DNA from: Wolbachia endosymbiont of Oedothorax gibbosus
Lineage (GTDB): Bacteria > Pseudomonadota > Alphaproteobacteria > Rickettsiales > Anaplasmataceae
DNA: 64,000 nucleotides
Reading direction: 5' to 3'
NCBI RefSeq assembly: GCF_936270435.1
Contig: NZ_OW370567.1
Coordinates: forward strand, 1,375,973-1,439,972
Below are positions 1 to 7,857 of the stretch, one piece after another. Under the pieces are notes generated by a model. The model saw only the letters and a list, made by a program, of their open reading frames with translations, was not told the DNA's origin and searched no databases. The position numbers and the translations under genes are program-made. The first letter of the stretch is position 1. The number at the start of each line of letters is the position of its first letter.

Positions 1-385
1 TATGAAGAGGAGTATAGCCCTCTTTAGCGTCTTTTTCATTAATTTTTGCGCCTTTTGTTATCAAAAAATCTATTAATTCCGTGTCATCTTGTAGTGCAGC
101 AAGGTGCAGTGGAGTGAACCCGTTTTTATCCCTGGAATTGATTGTCAGTTGATTAACAAAAAGTTTAGCAATTTTCTTGTGTCCATGCATAATGGCGTAA
201 TGCAGTGGATTTCTATTTTCGTTGTCTACGACATTAAAATCAGCTTCGTGCTCTAGCAATGATTTTACTCCAACTAAATCACCTTCTTTTGTGAACTTAT
301 GCAAGAGAGTGATTCCACTTGTATCTTTTGAGTTAATATCAAATCCATTTTCTACTAATTGGTTTATATCTTCCTCACGCGCCAT
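1..385 (-). CDS. Ankyrin repeat protein, N-terminal part (runs off the window)
   Basis: The minus strand is open from an ATG at 385 to the window edge (128 codons). It reads as successive ankyrin repeats: NPLHYAIMHGHKKIAKLFV, GFTPLHLAALQDDTELIDFL and the start of a third, GYTPLH. The classic TPLHxAA and LLxxGA signatures are visible. Ankyrin proteins are abundant in Wolbachia and are thought to bind host proteins, but the partner here is unknown. The upstream in-frame stop is about 17 codons before this ATG, so 385 is the first plausible start; no strong ribosome binding site is seen. No signal peptide is present at the N terminus (MAREEDINQLVENGFDINSK). The C-terminal part lies outside the window, so total length and integrity cannot be judged. 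Confidence 0.85.
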   Translation of the reverse strand, partial: MAREEDINQLVENGFDINSKDTSGITLLHKFTKEGDLVGVKSLLEHEADFNVVDNENRNPLHYAIMHGHKKIAKLFVNQLTINSRDKNGFTPLHLAALQDDTELIDFLITKGAKINEKDAKEGYTPLH

Positions 386-1079
386 ATCACTTAAGTCTCT
401 AATTGAACCCTTTTCGCGTTAATAATACTCCTACTTGATTAAGTTTAAATGAATCTGTGAGAAATACTATGCATTCTTGCATAACAAACTTTTGGCAGCG
501 CGTTGAGAAACGAAAAAACTTCCTTGACATCCTCCGCCAACCCCCTTATCATGATACTGAAGGTATTCATTTATCTTCAATCTGTGCAGATTAAACGACA
601 ACAGTATTACGTGATTGGCGTCTTATTTTTAATTTTTTGCACTATGTGCACCTTATGTCTTCACAACATTTCTGGGTTTTCAAGCTGAAACGCGCTGTTT
701 AAGACAGTATAGTACGCCGATTTGCAGGATTAGAGAGTGACAACTAGCTAACACGGGATATCTTTTGCCTTTTTTTCTGCTTAGTAAATTTCTTAAACAT
801 TTAAACTAAGGTGAGTTGCACTTAAAAGCAGCTAAATTGCAGTGTTTAAGACTTAAAGAACGCCGATACTGAAAACAAACAATGATCGGGCTTCTTTTGC
901 CTTTTTTTTATTTGGTAAATTTCTTAATGTTTATAGCTAAACATCCCGCTACATGTTAGCGCCGCGGCGGTATGACGTAGGACTGCTGTCATTCCAGTAC
1001 TGCCCTCATAAAGGAACCAGTGTCAGCTACTCGGATGATACCTTTTTTCTACTTAGTTTGGGTTATGCAAGAAGTCTAT
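386..1079. other. Repeat-rich spacer without a credible gene
   Basis: This 694-base stretch holds no convincing coding region; the short plus-strand ORF at 503-688 has no family features. Two segments, about 690-810 and 835-935, are imperfect direct repeats sharing a 'gtttaaga' start, 'cgccgat' and a 'cttttgccttttttt' block followed by 'tagtaaatttctta'. From about 985 to 1042 there is a copy of a dispersed repeat also found near 50870-50985 and 58613. It looks like decayed, repeat-mediated Wolbachia intergenic DNA. Confidence 0.5.
985..1042. repeat. Dispersed Wolbachia repeat, copy 1
   Basis: The segment carries 'gtcattccagtac' and then 'aaccagtgtcagctactcgg'. The same two blocks in the same order occur near 50873-50985, and the second block also occurs at 58613-58631. 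Short repeats of this type, often with ATCCCAGTGTCA-like arms, are typical of Wolbachia intergenic regions. Confidence 0.55.
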
Positions 1080-1403
1080 TTACTTCTTAACTTGACGCAC
1101 ATGATGTCTTGCAGCATCATCTACTGCTTCTAAATAAACCATCGCCAAACATATACCACTGTGTACTTCTATAGATAACTTATTGCCTAAACTTCGATTA
1201 AAGCAAGAATTCTTTCCTGGAAAAGCAAGGTCACTAAGGTACAGTTCCCATTTTAATCCTTTGGTTGATATTTGAGCTCTTGGTATACCAAGTAAAGATA
1301 TTTTAGTATTTTTTGGCAAAGAAAAAAATGGGTAATACCTTTTTGCAAAGTGTAACCCATCATAGGAGGCGAAGGTGTGTAAAAGATACTACCTGTACTT
1401 AGA

Positions 1404-2384
1404 ACCCCAGTTATGGATTAACCAACGAAGTAAAGCTGAGAAATACAGGGCTTTTTCGATTGCATTGAATAAGAAATGAGGGTAGAAAAAATATGTACCA
1501 AGAAATTTACTGTGGATCTATGCCGAGTGTGCTCAAGTTCAAATTTGTTTTTTAGGCAGCCAAAAACCGTTTCAACAATCGATCTTTTCCCTAGTAAAAT
1601 CTTCTCTTTCAGCGAAATCAGTGCATTTTTCATACCTTTTTTCACTTTAGTGACGAGTTTTAGACCTCTATCGAATAGTTTCTCAAAGAGCTCTTTCTTT
1701 ATATAGCCCTTATCTCCAAACAAAAGTCCAGTTAGTTTTTTGGTTAGAGTTGGTACAGGTTTTCTGTCATCGACGTTACCTCTGGTTAGCGTAACACCTT
1801 GAATTTCACCTATTTCATTGATTACTACATGTAATTTAAAACCAAAAAACCAGCCGTAAGTATTCTTTCCTAACTCTGCTAATCCTTTGAAAACCTTATT
1901 TCTTGAGATTCTTTTTCGATGGCATACTGCTATTGAAGTAGAATCTATGTAGGAAATCCCGGTCATTTTTGCTTGTTCACAAAACCATTGCAAAAGTAAT
2001 GCTAAATACCACAAAACTCGCGGCTTTAAGGCAATAAATCTGTGATATGAAGGCAGCTTTGAAAACTCTGATCTATAGAATAACTGAAGATAACAAAGAT
2101 AAAAAGCCTTGAAGTTTTTACATGGTGATTTATGGTATAATAGGATTATGGTTAGAATTTCTGAGTGCGCTATTTCTGGTACTCTGGTTGGTTTTTTGCC
2201 GTTTGATAAGAACCTATTTGCAAAATTATCATCTACCGCACGACAAAAATCCTCGACGCAACAGTACAGTTCTGTAATATCTTTCTTCATGGGTAACCTC
2301 TTATTATTACTAAAATACTCGAGTTTACCCTGTTTCCCTCTTCTTAGTTATACTTTTATCTATTTTCTAATCCATAACTGAGGT
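1404..2384 (-). mobile_element. IS982-family element, copy 1
   Basis: The 981-bp element has terminal inverted repeats ACCCCAGTTATGGATTA and ACCTCAGTTATGGATTAG (outside to inside, opposite ends). It is flanked by the 5-bp target duplication TTAGA (1399-1403 and 2385-2389). It sits in the thiamine pyrophosphokinase gene and is nearly identical to four other copies in this window. Confidence 0.92.
1418..2290 (-). CDS. IS982-family transposase (copy 1)
   Basis: This is a 290-residue DDE transposase. It shows the family signature blocks: YIDSTSIAVCHRKRI with the first acidic residue around 115, FGFKLHVVIN, GDKGYIKKELF, and a C-terminal KRSIVETVFGCLKNKFELEH with the catalytic Glu followed by HTRHRSTVNF. 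The length is normal for IS982 and no frameshift is seen, so the enzyme should be functional. The start ATG lies 94 bases inside the element end. Confidence 0.92.
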   Translation of the reverse strand: MKKDITELYCCVEDFCRAVDDNFANRFLSNGKKPTRVPEIAHSEILTIILLYHKSPCKNFKAFYLCYLQLFYRSEFSKLPSYHRFIALKPRVLWYLALLLQWFCEQAKMTGISYIDSTSIAVCHRKRISRNKVFKGLAELGKNTYGWFFGFKLHVVINEIGEIQGVTLTRGNVDDRKPVPTLTKKLTGLLFGDKGYIKKELFEKLFDRGLKLVTKVKKGMKNALISLKEKILLGKRSIVETVFGCLKNKFELEHTRHRSTVNFLVHIFSTLISYSMQSKKPCISQLYFVG

Positions 2385-2444
2385 TTAGAAAAACGTTAAT
2401 ATTTTGTAATATGTGATCAATTGCTCCTCCAGTAATACCTGTTA

Positions 2445-3392
2445 TAGTACTTTTCATAATAGTCCAAATAAGGTAAAATAAGGATTTGTAGTAGTGAAGG
2501 TAGGTATGCCAGCAGCATATAGTTATGACTTAAGGAAAAAAGCAATGGAAGCTCTAGACGAGGGAGAAAGCAGAGAAACAGTGGCAGCAAGATTTAAAAT
2601 TGGACGAACTACTTTGTGGGAGTGGCAGCAAAGAAGAAAAGAAACAGGTGACTTTCAATCAAAAAAACTTGGAAATGGAGGTTACAATCACAAAATTACC
2701 GACTGGGATGCCTTTGCTAAATTTGCCAGAGAAAACGGAGGAAAGACTCTATTGGAAATGGCTAAACTTTGGAGCAACGTTAGTATCCAAACTATCCACC
2801 GAGCCCTGAAAAAAATTGGATTTACACGCAAAAAAAGACCTATGGGTACAAGGAAAGAAGCGAAGAAAAACGTGCTAAATTCTTGAAAATTATAGCAACA
2901 AAAGAACCTAAAAACTTAGTGTATATAGATGAGTCTGGCATTGACAACACTGAAGACTACCCCTATGGATATTGTCAGAAGGGACAGCGGTTTTATGCCC
3001 TAAAATCTGGGAAGAAAACTCAACGAATCAGTATGATTGCAGCTTTAAGTGAAAGAAAAATAGTTGCTCCATTAACCTTTGAAGGCCACTGTAATATGGA
3101 TATTTTTAATGGATGGTTTGAGCAATTTTTGATACCGACCTTGGAACCTGGACAAACTGTCATTCTTGACAATGCTACTTTTCATAAGTCTGATAAGATC
3201 ATTAAGCTTGCTAAAGGGATTGGTGCAGAAATTTTGTATCTGCCACCGTATTCTCCAGATTTTAACAAAATTGAACATCATTGGTTTGCTATAAAAAACA
3301 GAGTCAGGAAAAACATTCCTCTATTCAAGTCTTTTCGTCATGCTGTTGATTCTGCCTTTCTATGTCTGTTCGGATTATTATGAGAAGTGCTA
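2445..3392 (+). mobile_element. IS630-family element, copy a
   Basis: The element begins TAGTACTTTTCATAATAGTC and ends in the imperfect inverted repeat ...TTATGAGAAGTGCTA, flanked on both sides by TA (2443-2444 and 3393-3394), the IS630 target. It is 948 bp, one base shorter than the other three copies: an A is missing in the 'ctatgatctg' segment near 3363. It splits the thiamine pyrophosphokinase gene. Confidence 0.92.
2494..3383 (+). CDS. IS630-family transposase (orfA/orfB, -1 frameshift), copy a
   Basis: The transposase is encoded in two overlapping frames. OrfA (2494-2886, 130 residues) carries the N-terminal helix-turn-helix (YDLRKKAMEALDEGESRE, AARFKIGRTTLWEW). OrfB carries the DDE domain: VYIDESGIDN, VILDNATFHKS, and YLPPYSPDFNKIEHHW with the catalytic Glu. 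A run of seven A at 2830-2836 lies where orfA reads FTRKKRPMG; slipping back one base gives FTRKKKTYGYKERSEEK, the normal IS630 sequence, in the orfB frame. The product is therefore probably a single fused protein of about 290 residues. The one-base deletion in this copy adds seven unrelated residues at the C terminus (the other copies stop after DSAFL). This is unlikely to touch the catalytic core. Confidence 0.9.
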
Positions 3393-3637
3393 TATTATCG
3401 ACGGCAGCAACTTCATTGTCTTTAAATCGGCTATGAATTTAGAAAAGTCGCAATAATCTTGATCAGGCAGATATATTGTATTTAAACTAGCACGTAAATT
3501 CGGATTTATACTATCTAAATCTCCTATTACAAGGTCAGGCTGTACACCAATTGATAGAAGCTTGTTTGCTCCTCCATCCACAGCAATAATAGGTATACCT
3601 CGTTCAAAAAACGATAAATCGGGTATTTCCCCATTTA

Positions 3638-4618
3638 ACCTCAGTTATGGATTAGAAAATAGATAAAAGTATAACTAAGAAGAGGGAAACAGGGTAAACT
3701 CGAGTATTTTAGTAATAATAAGAGGTTACCCATGAAGAAAGATATTACAGAACTGTACTGTTGCGTCGAGGATTTTTGTCGTGCGGTAGATGATAATTTT
3801 GCAAATAGGTTCTTATCAAACGGCAAAAAACCAACCAGAGTACCAGAAATAGCGCACTCAGAAATTCTAACCATAATCCTATTATACCATAAATCACCAT
3901 GTAAAAACTTCAAGGCTTTTTATCTTTGTTATCTTCAGTTATTCTATAGATCAGAGTTTTCAAAGCTGCCTTCATATCACAGATTTATTGCCTTAAAGCC
4001 GCGAGTTTTGTGGTATTTAGCATTACTTTTGCAATGGTTTTGTGAACAAGCAAAAATGACCGGGATTTCCTACATAGATTCTACTTCAATAGCAGTATGC
4101 CATCGAAAAAGAATCTCAAGAAATAAGGTTTTCAAAGGATTAGCAGAGTTAGGAAAGAATACTTACGGCTGGTTTTTTGGTTTTAAATTACATGTAGTAA
4201 TCAATGAAATAGGTGAAATTCAAGGTGTTACGCTAACCAGAGGTAACGTCGATGACAGAAAACCTGTACCAACTCTAACCAAAAAACTAACTGGACTTTT
4301 GTTTGGAGATAAGGGCTATATAAAGAAAGAGCTCTTTGAGAAACTATTCGATAGAGGTCTAAAACTCGTCACTAAAGTGAAAAAAGGTATGAAAAATGCA
4401 CTGATTTCGCTGAAAGAGAAGATTTTACTAGGGAAAAGATCGATTGTTGAAACGGTTTTTGGCTGCCTAAAAAACAAATTTGAACTTGAGCACACTCGGC
4501 ATAGATCCACAGTAAATTTCTTGGTACATATTTTTTCTACCCTCATTTCTTATTCAATGCAATCGAAAAAGCCCTGTATTTCTCAGCTTTACTTCGTTGG
4601 TTAATCCATAACTGGGGT
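3638..4618 (+). mobile_element. IS982-family element, copy 2
   Basis: The 981-bp element lies in the opposite orientation to copy 1 and is flanked by the 5-bp target duplication ATTTA (3633-3637 and 4619-4623). It interrupts the 5' part of the thiamine pyrophosphokinase gene. Together, copies 1 and 2 form an inverted pair about 1.25 kb apart. Confidence 0.92.
3732..4604 (+). CDS. IS982-family transposase (copy 2)
   Basis: This 290-residue transposase is identical in translation to copy 1 and intact, with the YIDSTSIAV, GDKGYI and VETVFGCLKN catalytic blocks. Identity among copies suggests recent transposition. Confidence 0.92.
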   Translation: MKKDITELYCCVEDFCRAVDDNFANRFLSNGKKPTRVPEIAHSEILTIILLYHKSPCKNFKAFYLCYLQLFYRSEFSKLPSYHRFIALKPRVLWYLALLLQWFCEQAKMTGISYIDSTSIAVCHRKRISRNKVFKGLAELGKNTYGWFFGFKLHVVINEIGEIQGVTLTRGNVDDRKPVPTLTKKLTGLLFGDKGYIKKELFEKLFDRGLKLVTKVKKGMKNALISLKEKILLGKRSIVETVFGCLKNKFELEHTRHRSTVNFLVHIFSTLISYSMQSKKPCISQLYFVG

Positions 4619-4673
4619 ATTTAGCACAACAATAGAACGATATTGTTGCTGTGTACTACAGCATAAAGTATTA

Positions 4674-4953
4674 TTATAAATCGCCTCGTGCAGATTTTGC
4701 ATCGTAATAACACTTTTGAATAATTGATATTATACTGACCACTGATTCAGCAACACTGCAAAACACCCCAAGAGTTGCACCACGACAAACAGCATAGCCA
4801 AGACAACGAACAAATAAGACAGCTCACCAACATTAGCATTGACACATCACGAGTAAGTTTAGTGACATATGCTTTATATACTTGAGGTAATAATCCAATT
4901 AGAGATGCAATTAACGCAATGAAGCCGAAGCATTCTTCAATATTTATATACAT
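4674..4953 (-). pseudogene. SemiSWEET/PQ-loop sugar transporter-like gene, frameshifted
   Basis: The first frame reads ECFGFIALIASLIGLLPQV, then YKAYVTKLTRDVSMLMLV. This is the first transmembrane helix, the PQ motif and the following S/T-rich loop of the MtN3/SemiSWEET (PQ-loop) family of small sugar transporters. It then runs into an out-of-frame end (WCNSWGVLQCC, stop at 4747). In another frame from about 4825 the sequence continues as GYAVCRGATLGVFCSVAESV and ends at 4674 (KCYYDAKSARGDL), the expected last helix. One frameshift near 4815-4835 therefore breaks a gene of about 93 codons. Its end overlaps the start of the broken thiamine pyrophosphokinase gene, so the two were probably one operon and decayed together. 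Confidence 0.75.
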
Positions 4954-5120
4954 ACATTTTCCTACGCTTGCTTTAACAATATCAGGTTCAAAGGGTTGTA
5001 CTTTATGTACTCTCAGCTTTTCTAGAGCACCCCTAATGCGTGTAATTTATAACATCATTTAGTCTATTAATCAAGAAATTAATAGTGACTTGCATTTATG
5101 AAACCCAATCGGCTTCTATG

Positions 5121-5990
5121 CTAATTATTATCTAAACTAATCGTCGGTTGTGCATCTTGCTCAGAGATTAGGGCAACCAACAAATTATTTATCAATTGAA
5201 CCTTTTGCTTGCCATCTAATTGTAAGCTTTTGTTTTTTTCAAAATGAGCTATTACTTCCTCGACAATTCCTATTGCATTTTGCACTATATGCCTTCTTGC
5301 CGAAGTGATAGCATGTGCTTGTTGACGCCTTAACATTGCTTGTGCAATCTCGGACGAATACGCCAAATGCGATATTCTTGCTTCTGTAATCTCAATTCCT
5401 GCAATATCTAATCTTTGTTGTAACATTGACCGCAATTCATCTGAAATTTTATCAGAATTTTTACGTAAAGACTCCTCATCGCTTTCGCTGTCATACGGAT
5501 AATTGCTTGCTAATTCTCTTATTACTGAGTCACTTTGTACAAAAACAAATTCGTGATAGTTGTTAACATTATAATACGCCTTTGCCGGGCTGTTTACTCT
5601 CCAAACAATTACTGCAGAAATCTCTATTGGACTTCCGTTTGCATCATTAACTTTTATTTTTTCTGTGTTAATATTCTGAAATTTTAGGGAAACTATATAT
5701 TTGTTTGAAAAGGGAAGCGTTACACATATTCCAGACTTAAAATAAGTTCCAATATAATGACCAAAAAACTCTATCACTCTTGCTTCATTAGGGTCATTAA
5801 TAAAAAATCCTTGAAGAAAAGTCAAAATTGAAACAGCAGCAACTCCAAGCGCAATTGTGCTGTCATATGCCAAAAAAAGCAGCGATAAAATTAATCCTAG
5901 CGCTATTAGTACAGGAAAAAACCGGAGTTGACTTAAATTTCTATCGTTTATCGTATTCTTATCCATATTGTCTTTAAACTTCTTTTTCAC
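5121..5990 (-). CDS. SPFH/band 7 (stomatin-like) membrane protein
   Basis: This 289-residue protein starts with a charged N terminus, then two hydrophobic segments (about residues 25-43 and 47-63). An SPFH/band 7 domain follows: NEARVIEFFGHYIGTYFKSG, then VVWRV-like IVWRVNSPAKAYYNVNNY, then a helical REL...SDELRSMLQQRLDIAGIEI and ARISHLAYSSEIAQAMLRRQ region. Family members form ring-like oligomers at membranes and scaffold or regulate membrane proteases; the specific partner is not known here. The ORF overlaps the upstream M23 peptidase gene by 17 bases, so the two are probably translationally coupled. A second in-frame ATG eight codons inside (MDKNT, at 5966) is an alternative start that would almost remove the overlap. 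Confidence 0.85.
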   Translation of the reverse strand: MKKKFKDNMDKNTINDRNLSQLRFFPVLIALGLILSLLFLAYDSTIALGVAAVSILTFLQGFFINDPNEARVIEFFGHYIGTYFKSGICVTLPFSNKYIVSLKFQNINTEKIKVNDANGSPIEISAVIVWRVNSPAKAYYNVNNYHEFVFVQSDSVIRELASNYPYDSESDEESLRKNSDKISDELRSMLQQRLDIAGIEITEARISHLAYSSEIAQAMLRRQQAHAITSARRHIVQNAIGIVEEVIAHFEKNKSLQLDGKQKVQLINNLLVALISEQDAQPTISLDNN

Positions 5991-7056
5991 TTGAATCCTC
6001 TCTGTTGATCGTTTTATTTATCTTATTTACAAATAGTTTAAACTCTCTTAATTCATGATCAGGCAATTTTACTTCAGTTTTATGCGCTATCGTAAGCGGA
6101 TCGATGTGTTTGCCATTATATATAACTTCGTAATGTAAATGGGGTCCTGTTGCAACACCAGTGCTACCAACATAAGCGATGACCTGCCCCTGCTTTACTT
6201 TAGAGCCTAACTTTATATCGCCACTAAATCTACTTATATGCGCATAACAGGTTGAATATTCATTTTTGTGTTTTATTTTGATGTAATTTCCATAGCCACC
6301 ATTCTTTCCTATATATTCTACCACACCCTCTGCAGCAGCGTATATGGGAGTGCCAAGTTTAGCTGCATAATCCACTCCTTTGTGAAAAGCAGTTTTACCG
6401 CGAACAGGATGCTTTCTATTGCCAAATTTCGAGGATACGCGATAATCTCCATTTAAAGGATTTGCAAAAATTTCGCCATTTTTTAAGCTTATTCCTTCAT
6501 TATTAAAATACCTTTCTTTGCCGTCTTGCGATTTATAATGATATAAACTAATAGCTTTCTTGTTTATTGTCAGTGAAGCATATAAAACCTTTTCTTCAGT
6601 CTTCTGATTATTAGGCAATCTCTCAAAAAGAACCTCCAATTTACTCTTCGGCACAATGTCTTTTTTAAAATCAATACCGAAATCTTTATATATGTTGATC
6701 AATTTCACCACTGTATTTGGCGCCAGCCCTTGCTCAATTCCCGTGGCAAAAAAGGAAGATTTTATGGTGCTGGATATGAATAATAATCTTCTATCACGTG
6801 TTAGGTTTCCTACGTTACTTTCTGTTACCTCAAAATCTCTTCCTGTTATGTAAGTAGCTGACACTGGAATCCAGCTTTCTGGTAATTTTACCGAAAATGT
6901 TGCATAGTGTGCTTGAATTTTGCTGGATCCCAGTGTCTGGGCACTGGGATGACAAGAAAAAGAGGCACTGGCTGCATACTGCGCAAGATCTGTTGATGTT
7001 TCAGTGGTATATAACGGTAAGATAAAGAGCAGCATAAATACAATCAGCTTCATCAT
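5974..7056 (-). CDS. M23-family (LytM-type) metallopeptidase
   Basis: This 360-residue protein has an N-terminal signal sequence (MMKLIVFMLLFILPLY). The C-terminal LytM domain is at about residues 205-320 with the zinc ligands in FHKGVDYAAKLGTP (HxxxD) and GPHLHYEV (HxH); the conserved YAHIS motif is also present. Such enzymes cut peptide cross-links of peptidoglycan, or act as non-enzymatic division factors; the intact ligands here suggest catalysis. Wolbachia keeps a reduced lipid II/peptidoglycan pathway, so a role in remodelling at the envelope is plausible. The gene abuts yebC upstream (stop at 7057) and overlaps the SPFH gene downstream, suggesting one operon. Near residues 34-45 the stretch CHPSAQTLGSS is encoded by a palindromic repeat inserted in frame. 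Confidence 0.9.
   Translation of the reverse strand: MMKLIVFMLLFILPLYTTETSTDLAQYAASASFSCHPSAQTLGSSKIQAHYATFSVKLPESWIPVSATYITGRDFEVTESNVGNLTRDRRLLFISSTIKSSFFATGIEQGLAPNTVVKLINIYKDFGIDFKKDIVPKSKLEVLFERLPNNQKTEEKVLYASLTINKKAISLYHYKSQDGKERYFNNEGISLKNGEIFANPLNGDYRVSSKFGNRKHPVRGKTAFHKGVDYAAKLGTPIYAAAEGVVEYIGKNGGYGNYIKIKHKNEYSTCYAHISRFSGDIKLGSKVKQGQVIAYVGSTGVATGPHLHYEVIYNGKHIDPLTIAHKTEVKLPDHELREFKLFVNKINKTINREDSSEKEV
6927..6950. repeat. Palindromic repeat element inside the M23 peptidase gene
   Basis: Positions 6927-6935 (atcccagtg) and 6942-6950 (cactgggat) are perfect 9-bp inverted arms around a 6-base loop, followed by 'gacaagaaaaa'. Such ATCCCAGTG palindromes are typical of Wolbachia intergenic repeats, yet here one lies in frame in a coding region, after the signal peptide. 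Confidence 0.75.
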
Positions 7057-7797
7057 TTAAACAGCATCAACAAAAGTAAAATTACCTTCCACATACTGTA
7101 CATCATCATTATCTTCTAGCTCTTCAACCAAGGCAGATAATTTATCAATCAACTCTTTATCGCTAATTTCAATCAGATCTTTTGGCTGCCATGAAAGACG
7201 AGCAAGTTCTGGTTCTCCGAATTTTGCATAAAAGGCATCGCGTACTTTACCAAAATCTTTTATTTCACAAGTTATAACGTGTAATCCTTCTTTGTCATTT
7301 TCCTCAACATTCAATACTTCTAATTCGATTCCATGACTGAATAAATCGTCAAAATTCACACCCTCTGCTTTATAGACGATTAAGCCTACATGATCGAAAA
7401 GGTAACTAACACTTCCTGTTTCTCCTAAATTTCCACCTTTACGAGAAAAGATATAACGTACCTCGGAAGCAGTACGGTTGCGGTTATTAGTCAAGGCATG
7501 GACAATGAGTGCAGTGCCAGAAGGCCCATGACCTTCATATTGGATTTCCTCATAATTTTCTCCAGCAACGTTACCAGTTGCATTTTTTATTGCTGTTTCT
7601 ATTTTATCTTTTGGTAGATTTTCCTTGCGTGCAGCAAATATAGCAGAGCGAAGGCGCGGGTTGAGTTCGTGATCGGGTAGCCCTTGCTTTGCAGCAACTG
7701 TTATTTCTCTAATCAGCTTCGTAAATTTTTGAGAGCGCTTTGCATCCTGAGCACCTTTCCGGTGTTTTATATTTGAAAATTGTGAATGACCAGCCAT
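7057..7797 (-). CDS. yebC: YebC/TACO1-family translation or transcription regulator
   Basis: This is a 246-residue protein. It starts with the near-invariant family N terminus MAGHSQFSNIKHRKGAQDAK and continues with AARKENLPKDKIETAI and YEGHGPSGTALIVHALTNNR; the C terminus VEELEDNDDVQYVEGNF is also typical. The family includes mitochondrial TACO1 and bacterial YebC proteins that bind ribosomes or DNA; recent work supports a translation role at difficult sequences such as proline stretches. The start is taken at the ATG at 7797; a TTG two codons upstream would add only MN. The gene is directly followed by the M23 peptidase gene with no gap. Confidence 0.93.
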   Translation of the reverse strand: MAGHSQFSNIKHRKGAQDAKRSQKFTKLIREITVAAKQGLPDHELNPRLRSAIFAARKENLPKDKIETAIKNATGNVAGENYEEIQYEGHGPSGTALIVHALTNNRNRTASEVRYIFSRKGGNLGETGSVSYLFDHVGLIVYKAEGVNFDDLFSHGIELEVLNVEENDKEGLHVITCEIKDFGKVRDAFYAKFGEPELARLSWQPKDLIEISDKELIDKLSALVEELEDNDDVQYVEGNFTFVDAV

Positions 7798-7857
7798 ATT
7801 CAAATAGTTAAAAACCTAAATTATATATCAAAGCATAGAAAAAGCTAAAGCAAATTT

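Larger units (their letters stand above)
1080..4702 (-). pseudogene. Thiamine pyrophosphokinase gene broken into four pieces by three IS elements
   Basis: Thiamine pyrophosphokinase transfers pyrophosphate from ATP to thiamine. The gene can be rebuilt by removing three insertion sequences. Piece 1 is 4702-4619 (start MQNLHEAIYNNT, then YRSIVVLNGE). Piece 2 is 3637-3393 (AVDGGANKL, DLVIGDLDSI, DYCDFSKFIADLK). Piece 3 is 2444-2385 (TGITGGAIDHILQNINVFL). Piece 4 is 1403-1080 (ISLLGIPRAQISTKGLKW, NKLSIEVHSGI). Pieces rejoin in frame when each target duplication (ATTTA, TA, TTAGA) is counted once. The motifs DGGAN, GDLDS, TGGxxDH and the C-terminal GLKW/SIEV segments are those of the family. Piece 4 also has a frameshift in a run of seven T (minus strand) next to position 1321. 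The rebuilt length of about 230 residues fits the family. The start overlaps the SemiSWEET relic by 29 bases. Confidence 0.9.

Noticed and set aside
503..688. Plus-strand 61-codon ORF in the first spacer
   Set aside because: No ribosome binding site, no family features and a composition like the surrounding repeat-rich DNA.
3641..3913. 90-codon ORF on the opposite strand of each IS982 end
   Set aside because: It is repeated exactly with every IS982 copy because it is antisense to the transposase start; a shadow, not a gene.
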